This document shows, piece after piece, positions 7,130 through 14,939 of a stretch of 24,692 bases of DNA (position 1 is the first letter of the stretch; the number at the start of each line of letters is the position of its first letter). Below the pieces are notes generated by a model that saw nothing but the letters and a program-made list of their open reading frames with translations, was not told the origin of the DNA and made no database searches. Position numbers and translations under genes: made by a program. The stretch is from B75-G9 sp964564905 (GTDB lineage Archaea; Hadarchaeota; Hadarchaeia; Hadarchaeales; Hadarchaeaceae), in contig CAZMCI010000014.1 in NCBI GenBank assembly GCA_964564905.1, positions 1 to 24,692 on the forward strand, written 5' to 3'.

Positions 7130-8167
7130 ATGACAAAAGTAGGGATAGGTCTTGCAGGGCTAGGCTTTATGGCCAGGGTTCACTCCAGAGCTTTGAGCAG
7201 GATACCGGAGGCAAGGATAGTCGCCGCGTGGTCGAAGTTTCCTGAGGAGCATGCCAGGTTCAGCGAATTCACAAGGAAACTGGGCTTTGAGGTTGAAAAA
7301 TACTATACCGATCTCAGAAAAATGCTTGAGGACCCAAAGGTCGATGCGGTCATCTGTGCCATTCCCCCAAGGTTTGTCGGTCCCATTGCCGAGGAGATCA
7401 TCCGATCCGGAAAACCCGCCATCGTCGAGTGCCCCCCGGGCGACACTCCGGAGGCGATAGACCGACTCAACGGGCTGGCGGAGGAAAGAGGTACCCGGGT
7501 GATGCCAGGCCACTGCTACCGCTTCGCCCCGTGCTTCAAAAAATCGAAAGAACTCATCGACGGAGGCAAAATCGGGAACCCGACGTTTGTCCATTTCAGG
7601 GAGTTCGTACCCGCGGACAGCCTCGCAAGACAATGGCCGCGAGGGTCTTGGATTTGGAACAAGGAAAGCGGCGGACCGATACCCACCATGACCGTTTTTT
7701 GCATGGACCTATCGCGCTGGCTTTTGAACTCTGAACCCGTCTCCCTGTATGCGACCCTCAAGTGGCAGGAGCTACCGCAATTCGGCACCTTGGGTTACAC
7801 CGTGGCAAACGTGATAAAGTTCAGAAACGGCGTCACGTGGGTAAATGAGTTCAGCGGCAGTGTCGCGCAGACCATGGGTCCCCCCATGAAGATGGAAGTC
7901 ATCGGCGAGAGCGGGGGTGCCGTTGTAGCGGATGGTCCCGAGAAGGTCGTCCTCTACTCCGGAAAAGAGGAGCAGAAGGAATGGCCATTCGAGCTGGTCC
8001 GGCCGGAGAGGTGGGGCCACAAACCGCAGGATGAGTATTTCATCAAATCTGTGGTGATCGGACGCGAGGAACCGGTGGTGAAACTGCAGGATGCAAAGAA
8101 AGCGTTGAAAATGTCTTTGGCAATTTTGGAATCATCAAAAACCGGCAGGGAAATCCGCTTCGAGTAA
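7130..8167 (+). CDS. Gfo/Idh/MocA-family protein lacking the usual catalytic residues
   Basis: A 345-aa two-domain oxidoreductase-fold protein. The N-terminal Rossmann fold is clear (VGIGLAGLGFMARVHSRAL, residues 4-22). The C-terminal alpha/beta domain runs from about residue 125. The family's EKP motif, which supplies a catalytic lysine, reads ECP here (residues 100-102). The second motif, normally GGGxxxDxGxHxxD, reads GGPIPTMTVFCMD (181-193), so both the conserved Asp and His are replaced (T186, F190). Dinucleotide binding is plausible but standard dehydrogenase chemistry is doubtful. It could be a sensor, a scaffold or a different enzyme. ATG 7130 is preferred to the preceding GTG 7127 because of the TATA spacing. 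Substrate unknown. Confidence 0.85.
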   Translation: MTKVGIGLAGLGFMARVHSRALSRIPEARIVAAWSKFPEEHARFSEFTRKLGFEVEKYYTDLRKMLEDPKVDAVICAIPPRFVGPIAEEIIRSGKPAIVECPPGDTPEAIDRLNGLAEERGTRVMPGHCYRFAPCFKKSKELIDGGKIGNPTFVHFREFVPADSLARQWPRGSWIWNKESGGPIPTMTVFCMDLSRWLLNSEPVSLYATLKWQELPQFGTLGYTVANVIKFRNGVTWVNEFSGSVAQTMGPPMKMEVIGESGGAVVADGPEKVVLYSGKEEQKEWPFELVRPERWGHKPQDEYFIKSVVIGREEPVVKLQDAKKALKMSLAILESSKTGREIRFE

Positions 8168-8186
8168 AGAAGTGTTGTGGTGTACC

Positions 8187-8762
8187 TTGACTAAAAAAAC
8201 GGTCTTGGCACTTGCGGGCAGCCCGGTGAAGGGCGGAAGCACCGACACCCTACTGGATCAGGTGCTCAGAGGTGCAAGAATGAAAGGCGCGAGCGTGGAA
8301 AAAATCTACCTCCACGAGCTCGAGATAACCCCATGCAATTCCTGCGGCAAGTGCGAGAAAACGGGTGAGTGTCCCATCAACGACGATATGAAATGGCTTT
8401 ACAAAAAACTGCTCAAATCACACGTGATTATCTTGGCATCGCCTATCTATTTCATGGGACTCCCTGCACAATCGAAATCCATGGTAGACCGCTGCCAGGC
8501 TATTTGGGTCAGGAGGTTTAAGCTGAAGAAAAAATTCGGAAAGGGAGACCGCAAGGGTTTTTTCGTATCCGTCGGAGGCATGGAGCGCCCGCATTTGTTC
8601 AGGGGGGCGGTTGCGACCGTGAAGGCTTTTTTTACGACCATCGGGGTGAGGTACGCGGGAGATCTGCTGTTCCCAAAAGTCGAGGATAAGGAAGACCTCA
8701 TGAGACACCCAACGGCCATGAAGGATGCCCTGGAGGCAGGTGCGAAGCTCGTCAGCGGTTAG
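8187..8762 (+). CDS. Iron-sulfur flavoprotein (NADPH-dependent FMN reductase family)
   Basis: A 191-aa flavodoxin-fold protein. The FMN phosphate loop is GSPVKGGSTDTLL (11-23). A compact Cys motif C50-x2-C53-x2-C56-x5-C62 (PCNSCGKCEKTGEC) is the signature of the Isf group, which binds a 4Fe-4S cluster next to FMN. ASPIYFMGLPAQSKSMVDR is the conserved flavin-binding/dimer segment. Isf proteins act as electron carriers, often in response to O2 or peroxide. The start is uncertain: TTG at 8187 has GTGGTG upstream, while GTG at 8172 would add 5 residues. It starts within 20 nt of the preceding Gfo/Idh-like gene, so the two probably form an operon and may work in one redox step. Confidence 0.9.
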   Translation: MTKKTVLALAGSPVKGGSTDTLLDQVLRGARMKGASVEKIYLHELEITPCNSCGKCEKTGECPINDDMKWLYKKLLKSHVIILASPIYFMGLPAQSKSMVDRCQAIWVRRFKLKKKFGKGDRKGFFVSVGGMERPHLFRGAVATVKAFFTTIGVRYAGDLLFPKVEDKEDLMRHPTAMKDALEAGAKLVSG

Positions 8763-8808
8763 ACAAGAGGGCATTGGGGAGGGTGGCTGGTTGTTCGTTC
8801 AAGGCTCA

Positions 8809-8822
8809 AGCTAGCGCTAGCT
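8809..8822. repeat. Perfect 14-bp palindrome between convergent genes
   Basis: AGCTAGCGCTAGCT is perfectly self-complementary and lies between the convergent 3' ends of the flavoprotein gene (8762) and the surface-protein gene (8875). It may be a transcription-end hairpin for both genes or a protein-binding site. No oligo-T tract follows on either strand. Confidence 0.5.
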
Positions 8823-8874
8823 AGATGTGAGCAGGGGCCCCCATCCTTCCGACCGCATCTCGCTGTGGGGCAAG

Positions 8875-9711
8875 TTAGGGCGAGTATACCGCAATCCAGT
8901 AGATGTTTTCAGGTGGCCATGCAACTCCATCGACTTTGTCCAATAGGACAGGCGGTTTACCTTCGATCTCAATCCACAGGGCCACATCGAAGCTGTTCGC
9001 AGTTACATTCTCGACATTTACGTGCAGCACCGCGTTCCCCGCTTCAATACCTGAGTCCCAAACGGGAGTCGCGACTATTGATGTCGGAACCACTCCCAAA
9101 TTGTGATTTACCGTACTTCCATGAACCACGTTCGTCGCAAGCCCACACTTTATCTTGATCGCCATCTTCTCGTAGGTTACTGCGCTGTCTCCAATGTCTT
9201 GGGTAGCGATGGTCCCGTCCAAAATTTCAGTCGTCGTAACTGCACCAGCTGCGATATCTGCCGCGGTGATTGTGTCATCTGCAATTTCGTCGGTCGTGAC
9301 ACCACCAGTTGCTATGTCCTCTGCAGCGATGGTGTCATCCGCAATCTTTTCCGATGTAACGGAGTTGTCCGCTAGGTCAATTGTGCCAATGTTTTCATCT
9401 TTAACCATCGCGCTCGTGATCGAGTTGTCGGCAATGTTCTCAATTGTTGCAAGCGCCTCGGCTGACAGCATGTCCTCCGTGATTGCGTTGTCAGCAATTC
9501 TGGATATCCCACTTGAAGCAATATCGGCGTCGGTGATCGTCCCGTCGGCAATTTTGTCACCGGTGACTGAGTTGTCTGCAAGTTCGGCGGTCCCCACGTC
9601 ACCCGCGCCTATCGCTGCCGTCGGTCCTATAACAAGGGCTGCAGCAGCCGAGAGGATTGCAACAATCGAAACGATTACCGCTCCAATAGCTATCGACATT
9701 GACTTTTCCAT
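8875..9711 (-). CDS. Surface protein with degenerate ~10-aa repeats and tail-fibre-like C-terminus
   Basis: A 278-aa protein. An N-terminal hydrophobic segment (about residues 6-30) acts as a membrane anchor or signal. About 150 residues of degenerate repeats follow, of the form ADNSVTSEKIADDTIAAEDI, built from roughly 10-aa half units; such runs occur in fibrous stalks of surface and phage tail proteins. The last ~90 residues are beta-rich (VNHNLGVVPTSIVATPVWD, ending IYWIAVYSP) and resemble C-terminal head domains of viral fibres. The start at 9709-9711 is chosen for the strong GGAGGTGG just upstream; an upstream in-frame start would add 22 residues. Function is probably adhesion or cell-surface display, inferred from architecture only. 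The gene lies 160 nt downstream of the LysE-type gene on the same strand. Confidence 0.75.
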   Translation of the reverse strand: MEKSMSIAIGAVIVSIVAILSAAAALVIGPTAAIGAGDVGTAELADNSVTGDKIADGTITDADIASSGISRIADNAITEDMLSAEALATIENIADNSITSAMVKDENIGTIDLADNSVTSEKIADDTIAAEDIATGGVTTDEIADDTITAADIAAGAVTTTEILDGTIATQDIGDSAVTYEKMAIKIKCGLATNVVHGSTVNHNLGVVPTSIVATPVWDSGIEAGNAVLHVNVENVTANSFDVALWIEIEGKPPVLLDKVDGVAWPPENIYWIAVYSP

Positions 9712-9871
9712 TTTTCCACCTCCTCTCGAATTGGGTACTTCTATCGCGCCCCTCGCTCGGCGCTCACGACATAACAATAGAAGTTAGGTACCACGTGCTA
9801 AAAACGTAGAGCAGATCATGATAAGCCGGAGGATTTATCAAAAATTGAAACGTTGGCGCTAGGTACGAAGT

Positions 9872-10516
9872 TCACATCAAGTAGAAAAAAGGTGGAACAT
9901 ACTTCCCGATGAAATAGATGCCCAAAATTAACAGCACGAAACCGCACGTTAGAAGTATAGCCCGATAGACGCCCGTGCCCAAAAATTTGCGGCCTCTAGA
10001 AACCGAAAACGAGACGAGCGAAAACCAGCTGAGGTCCGCCGTAAAGTGCCCAAGCAGCCAAAAAACAACGCCACCCAGGGAGGCAACCAAGTATGCTTCC
10101 ATGAGAGTGGCCAGTCCAATTGTCGTCCACCACAGTATTACACTTGGGTTCAGAAAGGTGCTAAAAAGGATACCTCCAACCACTGGATGATATTTGCTGA
10201 CCACCGTCTCCCCGGCAACGGGATTTTGTATAAGTTTAACCACGCTGAGAAGCCCCAGGATGGTCAAAAGAATTCCACCCACCAATCCTATTATCACTTG
10301 AAAAAATTGACTCTGGAGTATCATCCCGAGTCCGATCATAAGCAAGAAGAGCAATACCAGCTCCACAAGGATATGGCCTGCTGCCGTGAACAACCCGGTC
10401 AACGCTCCATGTGTCGATGACTTTGCTACGATATAAGCCAACAGGGGTCCAGGAATGAGCACTCCAGACAGAGCTATAAAGAAGCCGATCGGAAACTGGG
10501 CCAGAATCTGGAACAT
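9872..10516 (-). CDS. LysE/RhtB-family amino acid exporter
   Basis: A 214-aa polytopic membrane protein with six hydrophobic segments. The family's N-terminal signature is present: GFFIALSGVLIPGPLLAYIV, then KSSTHGALTGLFTAAGHILV. LysE-type proteins export amino acids or related small molecules by proton antiport; the substrate cannot be told from sequence. The start ATG at 10514-10516 follows GGGGGTGG; an upstream ATG at 10543 would add 9 residues unlike the family. A - strand TATTTTAAT near 10550-10558 is a plausible TATA box. The gene is divergent from trpB2; with that neighbour an aromatic amino acid substrate is conceivable but unproven. Confidence 0.88.
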   Translation of the reverse strand: MFQILAQFPIGFFIALSGVLIPGPLLAYIVAKSSTHGALTGLFTAAGHILVELVLLFLLMIGLGMILQSQFFQVIIGLVGGILLTILGLLSVVKLIQNPVAGETVVSKYHPVVGGILFSTFLNPSVILWWTTIGLATLMEAYLVASLGGVVFWLLGHFTADLSWFSLVSFSVSRGRKFLGTGVYRAILLTCGFVLLILGIYFIGKYVPPFFYLM

Positions 10517-10582
10517 CGTCCACCCCCACGGACATTTGAACAAAAGAGATTAAAATAGCACTGCCTCAGTAAAAAGGTCGAT

Positions 10583-11944
10583 ATGGTGGAGAAAACGAAA
10601 TTCCTGCTCGACGAAAATGAAATTCCGAAAGCATGGTACAACGTTCAGGCCGACCTTCCAACACCGCTCGACCCGCCGCTGAACCCATCCACAAAGGAGC
10701 CGATCAGCCCAGATGCCCTAGCAAGGATTTTCCCGATGGAACTCATCAAACAGGAGGTCAGCAGGGAAAGATGGATCAGGATCCCGGAGGAGGTGCGTGA
10801 GGTCTATCGACTGTGGCGTCCGACTCCGCTTTATCGTGCTCGCAGGCTTGAAAAGCTCCTGAAAACCCCGGCCAGGATATACTACAAGTGGGAAGGGGTG
10901 AGCCCCCCGGGAAGCCACAAGCCCAACACTGCAGTAGCTCAGGCTTACTACAACATGAAAGAGGGAGTGGAAAGGCTCACCACGGAAACGGGAGCTGGGC
11001 AATGGGGCAGCGCGCTCGCGCTCGGGACCATGCTCTTCGGCCTGAAATGCACGGTGTACATGGTCAAGGTGAGCTACGAACAAAAACCATACCGGAGGAT
11101 CCTCATGGAGACATGGGGAGCAGAGTGCGTCCCAAGCCCGAGTACGCGTACCGAATACGGCAAAAGCGTATTGAAAGAGGACCCGAAATGTCCCGGTAGC
11201 TTGGGCATCGCCATATCGGAAGCAATCGAGGACGCAGCGTCGCACGAGAACACCAAGTACTCGCTCGGAAGCGTGCTCAACCACGTGCTGCTCCACCAAA
11301 CGGTCGTCGGCCTCGAGGCCAAGCGGCAGATGGAGATGGCGGGAGAATACCCCGATGTGGTGTTCGGGTGCGTTGGGGGCGGAAGCAACTTTTCTGGATT
11401 GGCATTTCCGTTCATCGCCGACAAGCTGAGCGGGAAAAAGCCGGAGCTCCGCGCAGTCTCGTGCGAACCAAGGGCATGCCCCACCCTGACCAAGGGCATC
11501 TATACGTACGATTTTGGGGATACTGCCGCCATGACCCCGCTCCTAAAGATGCACACACTCGGACATACCTTCGTGCCACCCCCGATCCACAGTGGAGGTC
11601 TGAGATACCACGGAGATGCGCCATTGCTCTGCAAGCTCACCAAGGAGGGTTATATGGAAGCTGCTGCGTACCACCAAAACGAGGTATTCGAAGCGGCCAA
11701 GCTCTTCGCCAAGGCCGAGGGCTTCGTCGTCGCCCCGGAGACTGCACACGCCGTAAAGGGTGTTGTGGACGAAGCCCTCAGATGCAAAGAAACCGGAGAG
11801 GAAAAGGTCATCCTCTTCAACAACAGCGGGCACGGACACTTCGATCTTGCGGCATGGGATGCTTTCCTTCACGGCAAGCTAGTTGACTATGAGTACCCAA
11901 AAGAACTCGTCGAGGAAGCCATTGCCAAAATCCCGAAGGTGTGA
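10583..11944 (+). CDS. trpB: Tryptophan synthase beta chain, TrpB2 type
   Basis: A 453-aa PLP enzyme, longer than TrpB1 (about 395 aa) and with the N-terminal extension typical of TrpB2. It condenses indole with serine or phosphoserine to tryptophan. The PLP lysine is K113 in PPGSHKPNTAVAQAYYN. The catalytic Glu is E135 in TTETGAGQWGSALA. The PLP phosphate loop is CVGGGSNFSG. The LWRPTPLYRARRLE segment (78-91) is conserved in the subgroup. No trpA or other trp gene is nearby, and TrpB2 often acts without TrpA as an indole-salvage enzyme. The start ATG at 10583 has only a weak AAGG upstream. Its stop overlaps the start of the next gene by 3 nt. Confidence 0.95.
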   Translation: MVEKTKFLLDENEIPKAWYNVQADLPTPLDPPLNPSTKEPISPDALARIFPMELIKQEVSRERWIRIPEEVREVYRLWRPTPLYRARRLEKLLKTPARIYYKWEGVSPPGSHKPNTAVAQAYYNMKEGVERLTTETGAGQWGSALALGTMLFGLKCTVYMVKVSYEQKPYRRILMETWGAECVPSPSTRTEYGKSVLKEDPKCPGSLGIAISEAIEDAASHENTKYSLGSVLNHVLLHQTVVGLEAKRQMEMAGEYPDVVFGCVGGGSNFSGLAFPFIADKLSGKKPELRAVSCEPRACPTLTKGIYTYDFGDTAAMTPLLKMHTLGHTFVPPPIHSGGLRYHGDAPLLCKLTKEGYMEAAAYHQNEVFEAAKLFAKAEGFVVAPETAHAVKGVVDEALRCKETGEEKVILFNNSGHGHFDLAAWDAFLHGKLVDYEYPKELVEEAIAKIPKV

Positions 11945-12198
11945 AAAAGGTGATGAAGGTGCCGCTTGCTTTCGTGTTGATAGACGTTGAGGCGGGGAAG
12001 GTCCAAGAAATAATAAACAGCCTCAAAAAGATTCCGGGTGTGACCGAAGCATACGGTGTTACGGGCCCGCATGACATCGTGGTCAAAATCCAGCTTCAGG
12101 GATTTGAGGAGGTCGCTGCGACGGTCAGCCAAAAAATCCACAAGCTCAGCGGTGTCAAAAACACCCTGACGATGTTCACGTTTGAGAGGATCTCCTGA
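11941..12198 (+). CDS. Stand-alone RAM/AsnC-type ligand-binding domain
   Basis: An 85-aa Lrp/AsnC ligand-binding (RAM) domain without the helix-turn-helix: VPLAFVLIDVEAGKVQEII, then PGVTEAYGVTGPHDIVVKI, and a C-terminal KNTLTMFTFERI strand. The G-V-x-G-P-H-D-I-V motif is the characteristic ligand-pocket loop. Such SraM-like proteins form octameric amino-acid-binding rings and can modulate Lrp regulators or enzymes. The GTG at 11941-11943 overlaps the trpB2 stop (GTGA), so translation is coupled; ATG at 11953 is an alternative start. Linkage suggests an amino acid sensor working with TrpB2, which is inference. Confidence 0.88.
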   Translation: MKKVMKVPLAFVLIDVEAGKVQEIINSLKKIPGVTEAYGVTGPHDIVVKIQLQGFEEVAATVSQKIHKLSGVKNTLTMFTFERIS

Positions 12199-12250
12199 AA
12201 TCGACCACACCCGGGTGATAAGCTCTCCGGAAATTGGGAAATGATGGGTA

Positions 12251-12280
12251 GGGAATTCCGTCTCCATACTCTAAATTCCC
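12251..12280 (+). terminator. Hairpin downstream of trpB2-RAM
   Basis: GGGAATT (12251-12257) and AATTCCC (12274-12280) form a 7-bp stem with a 16-nt loop, 52 nt after the RAM-domain stop. No T run follows directly, so its role as a terminator is uncertain. Confidence 0.3.
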
Positions 12281-12355
12281 GGGTTACACAATTTCCACCC
12301 TTTCAGTTTTGAAGCAAATTCTTTTTCTGGTCTTTCGATGCCCTAATGATGACTT

Positions 12356-12423
12356 GACACGTCAGTCCGCCCATCATTCAGATCATCGCCCTGCTCAGAC
12401 GATGTCGTGACATCATCCGTGTC
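12356..12423 (-). ncRNA. Candidate C/D-box sRNA
   Basis: Read on the - strand, a perfect 6-bp terminal stem GACACG/CGTGTC encloses a C-box-like ATGATGT (12416-12410; one mismatch to RTGATGA), a D' box CTGA (12398-12395) after an 11-nt guide-length interval, a weak C'-like ATGATCT, and a D box CTGA (12365-12362) right against the closing stem. Total 68 nt, the usual size for archaeal methylation guides. It lies in the 302-nt gene-free gap downstream of ftsY. The C' box is poor, so the call is tentative. The rest of the gap shows only the hairpin at 12251-12280. Confidence 0.4.
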
Positions 12424-12500
12424 AATTTTATCTATCCTGACTCAACTGTAATAACTCTTGCGAACATTTTCCGGGATTGGGTGAAGTCACCGCATGCCCT

Positions 12501-13589
12501 TCAATCACCGAAAAGCGCATTCAGGATGATGTCAGGTTTAAACTCCACCAAATCCTCGTATCCCTGTCCCGTGCCCAGAAAGAGAATTGGCTTCCCCGTA
12601 ACTTGTGATATTGAGAGGGCGGCACCTCCACGGGCATCGGCATCCATCTTACACAATATCGATCCGCTGATGCGTATAGCCTCGTCAAATGTTTTGGCCT
12701 GTTCTACAGCATCGTTCCCGGTAAGCGCGTCGCCAACGAACACGACAACATCCGGGTTAGTTACCCGAACGATTTTTCGCATCTCATCCATGAGGTTTGC
12801 CTCCGTCTGCATGCGACCTGCAGTGTCCACGAGAACCACATCAATTCCACGAGCCTTTGCGTGAGCTATAGCATCGTACGCCACCGCCGCGGCGTCAGCA
12901 CCCCGGCGTTGTTTGACCACCTCCGCCCCAATACGTTCTGCATGAGTCTCGAGCTGTTCGATCCCCGCCGCTCGGAAAGTATCCGCAGCTGCAAGCACTA
13001 CCTTGTATCCACGTCCCATCAGATACCGTGCTACCTTGGCCACGGTGGTTGTTTTTCCCGTTCCATTTATTCCGACGAAAACCAAAACGGCAGGTTCTCC
13101 ACGAGCACGCTTCTCCTCGATGAGCTTGATGAGATCCAACTTTTTCTCCGGCGTCAGCACTTCCTCGATGGCCTTCCGAAGCACCTCATCGGCCAATTTT
13201 TTGGGGTCTTCCCTGAGCCCCAGTTTTTTGCCGATGAGCTCTGTTTTCACGCGTTCGATGATTTTATCGGCGACCGGGACCGCAACATCGCTCTCGAGTA
13301 GCCCCACCTGGAGATCCCACAGGATGTCCTCGAGGTCCTCTGGAGAGAGCTCTCTGCGGGAAATTTTCTTTATTGCCCTCCGCAGTTCTTTTGTCGGCTT
13401 AGCACGCTGCAATTTTGGTTGGGCCCCTGACGGAGGTTCCGGCCCAGTTTGCGGCACTGCGGGCGTGGGGCTTGACTGGACCTCCCTCGGAGCTTCCTTT
13501 GTCTCGTCCGTCGCTTCTGGAACTTCCGGAACTTTCCGAACTATGCGCTCTTTGACTTGCTTGAGTTTCCTCTTAAGTTTTTCAAACAT
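12501..13589 (-). CDS. ftsY: Signal recognition particle receptor FtsY
   Basis: A 362-aa SRP GTPase. A charged, proline-rich N-terminal A region (1-65, lysine-rich at the start for membrane association) precedes the N helical bundle (66-160) and the G domain. G1 is GINGTGKTTT (173-182), the insertion box starts at DTFRAAGIEQL (203-213), G3 is DTAGRMQT (255-262), and the G4 position reads CKMDADARGGAALSI (313-327), where the more usual first residue is T. GTPase interaction with SRP54 at the membrane docks ribosomes for protein insertion. The ATG at 13587-13589 overlaps pfdA by 8 nt. It is the last gene of the ribosomal/RNP string; srp54 is not next to it. Confidence 0.96.
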   Translation of the reverse strand: MFEKLKRKLKQVKERIVRKVPEVPEATDETKEAPREVQSSPTPAVPQTGPEPPSGAQPKLQRAKPTKELRRAIKKISRRELSPEDLEDILWDLQVGLLESDVAVPVADKIIERVKTELIGKKLGLREDPKKLADEVLRKAIEEVLTPEKKLDLIKLIEEKRARGEPAVLVFVGINGTGKTTTVAKVARYLMGRGYKVVLAAADTFRAAGIEQLETHAERIGAEVVKQRRGADAAAVAYDAIAHAKARGIDVVLVDTAGRMQTEANLMDEMRKIVRVTNPDVVVFVGDALTGNDAVEQAKTFDEAIRISGSILCKMDADARGGAALSISQVTGKPILFLGTGQGYEDLVEFKPDIILNALFGD

Positions 13590-14073
13590 TTCCGGATTGC
13601 CCTCGCGAGGATTCTCTGACCTTGTTCAGGATTTTTTCGGCTTCCGGTCTAAGCGACTCGATACGTTCCTCTATCCGCCTCAACTCCTCCCTGGCCTGAC
13701 GTGCTGCCTCCTCCAATTCGGAGGTCCTGGACTCCAAGAATTTTAGTGCATCGGAAGCCGATCGTTCAGCCACTACGTCCGCACCCAGCCCGGTAAGCAC
13801 CTTGTCCGAATCGGAAATTTTAGCGCTGATGAAAGAATCCGACCCAAGGGGCACGAGGATGTCTGTCCCCGGCTTCAGATCCTTCACCGTCTTGATCGCA
13901 TCAATCGTCATGGAAACCTCTGTAAGCGAGGAGGTAAGCAGGGAGATGTGGTTGCGAAGCGACTCCACGACTGCCTGGTAGCTGTTGAGTAGAGATACCA
14001 CATGTTCTAATCGTTCGCGTTCCTCGTTCGTCAAACGCTCCATCCGATCACGCACCTCCTCGGGTTGCATCAT
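13582..14073 (-). CDS. pfdA: Prefoldin alpha subunit
   Basis: A 163-aa protein with two long coiled-coil helices (about 12-62 and 110-158) joined by a beta-rich centre containing the family motif LVPLGSDSFISAKISDSDKV. Two alpha and four beta subunits form the jellyfish-shaped chaperone that hands unfolded proteins to the thermosome. Starts with two ATGs; the first (14071-14073) is used. It overlaps the L18a gene by 26 nt and ftsY by 8 nt. The C-terminal helix is rich in E/R, as in thermophiles. Confidence 0.93.
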   Translation of the reverse strand: MMQPEEVRDRMERLTNEERERLEHVVSLLNSYQAVVESLRNHISLLTSSLTEVSMTIDAIKTVKDLKPGTDILVPLGSDSFISAKISDSDKVLTGLGADVVAERSASDALKFLESRTSELEEAARQAREELRRIEERIESLRPEAEKILNKVRESSRGQSGNV

Positions 14074-14266
14074 TTGATGTCTCCCCGGGTTTCACCTCGA
14101 CCACCATATCTATATTGATTTGGTTTCGTTTGAGCTTATGTTTGCTTCCAAGATCCGAATAAACCCGCTCGAGCGCATGCCCTCTGGACAGCGCAGGCAC
14201 CTCCTTGCTGAACCTTTGACGTTCGAGACCCTGTTTGAACCATCCGCTAATCCTGTACCTCTGCAT
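14048..14266 (-). CDS. rpl18a: Ribosomal protein L18a/LX (eL20)
   Basis: A 72-aa single-domain archaeal LX protein: YRISGWFKQGLERQRFSKEV followed by RGHALERVYSDLGSKHKLKR and NQINI. It belongs to the large subunit. It is located, as in many euryarchaea, between eif6 and pfdA. ATG at 14264-14266. The 3' end overlaps pfdA by 26 nt in another frame, so the last residues (SNDATRGGA) are coding in both. Confidence 0.92.
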   Translation of the reverse strand: MQRYRISGWFKQGLERQRFSKEVPALSRGHALERVYSDLGSKHKLKRNQINIDMVVEVKPGETSNDATRGGA

Positions 14267-14275
14267 TTCCCCACC

Positions 14276-14938
14276 CTAGACAAATCCCAATGCACTTTCT
14301 ATGCGACCAAGTTCCGGCCCGGTGGTGGTCATCCCGGCTATGGCACCGTTCGAATTTGCCACGATACATAATCCCACGAACTCTACCCCTCCGCACGCAG
14401 TCCCCACATCTGCAGGAACCTCGAGAATTTTCTCAACAAGCTTTAATTCGTTTTCGGAAACGTCTGGATGTAAAAGTGCCCCCCGGTTTGTCGCGACACC
14501 CGCCGCCCCAACATTTTTTATACCTGCTATCGTTCCTCGTTCCACCCGGACCTCCAATCTTTTGGCTATATCCTCGACCACCTCATCCGGGAGATCTGGA
14601 TTAACGAGGGCTCCGTGATCATTTGCCAGTACGAGGTTCCCAAATGCTGTGAACTTCCCGGAGACCTGCTGAACGTCCACACCCAATCCCTCAAATTTTT
14701 CCTCGTTTTCCACATCAAACAGGTCAGAGAGGATCAACCCGCTGGAATTTCCGGTCATCAAAATACCGATCAACGGGCTTTTTCCAACGATGCTTTTGAT
14801 GAGGGGAACGTTAAGGACCTCCCGCGCTTCCTGATCCCTAAAATGAAATTGTGAAGGAAACACGGCGACCCTGTCAGTGCACATGGCGAATGCTCCAAGA
14901 TATGGGATTTGATTAAATCCCATCCTGATGACCCGCAC
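14276..14938 (-). CDS. eif6: Translation initiation factor 6 (aIF6)
   Basis: A 220-aa pentein-fold protein with the internal fivefold pseudo-repeat of eIF6. Landmarks are NQIPYLGAFAMCTDRVAVFP, GNLVLANDHGALVNPDL, GVATNRGALLHPDVSENEL, and NSNGAIAGMTTTGPELGRIE near the C-terminus. It binds the 50S subunit and prevents premature joining with 30S. Start GTG at 14936-14938, which gives the family-typical spacing to NxxPY; it begins 1 nt after the L31e stop. Confidence 0.96.
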   Translation of the reverse strand: MRVIRMGFNQIPYLGAFAMCTDRVAVFPSQFHFRDQEAREVLNVPLIKSIVGKSPLIGILMTGNSSGLILSDLFDVENEEKFEGLGVDVQQVSGKFTAFGNLVLANDHGALVNPDLPDEVVEDIAKRLEVRVERGTIAGIKNVGAAGVATNRGALLHPDVSENELKLVEKILEVPADVGTACGGVEFVGLCIVANSNGAIAGMTTTGPELGRIESALGFV

Positions 14939-14939
14939 T

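Noticed and set aside
9194..9787. A 197-aa Ala/Ser/Val-rich frame on the + strand over the surface protein
   Set aside because: Mirror translation of the repeat-rich - strand gene, which has a strong ribosome binding site and clear domain order.
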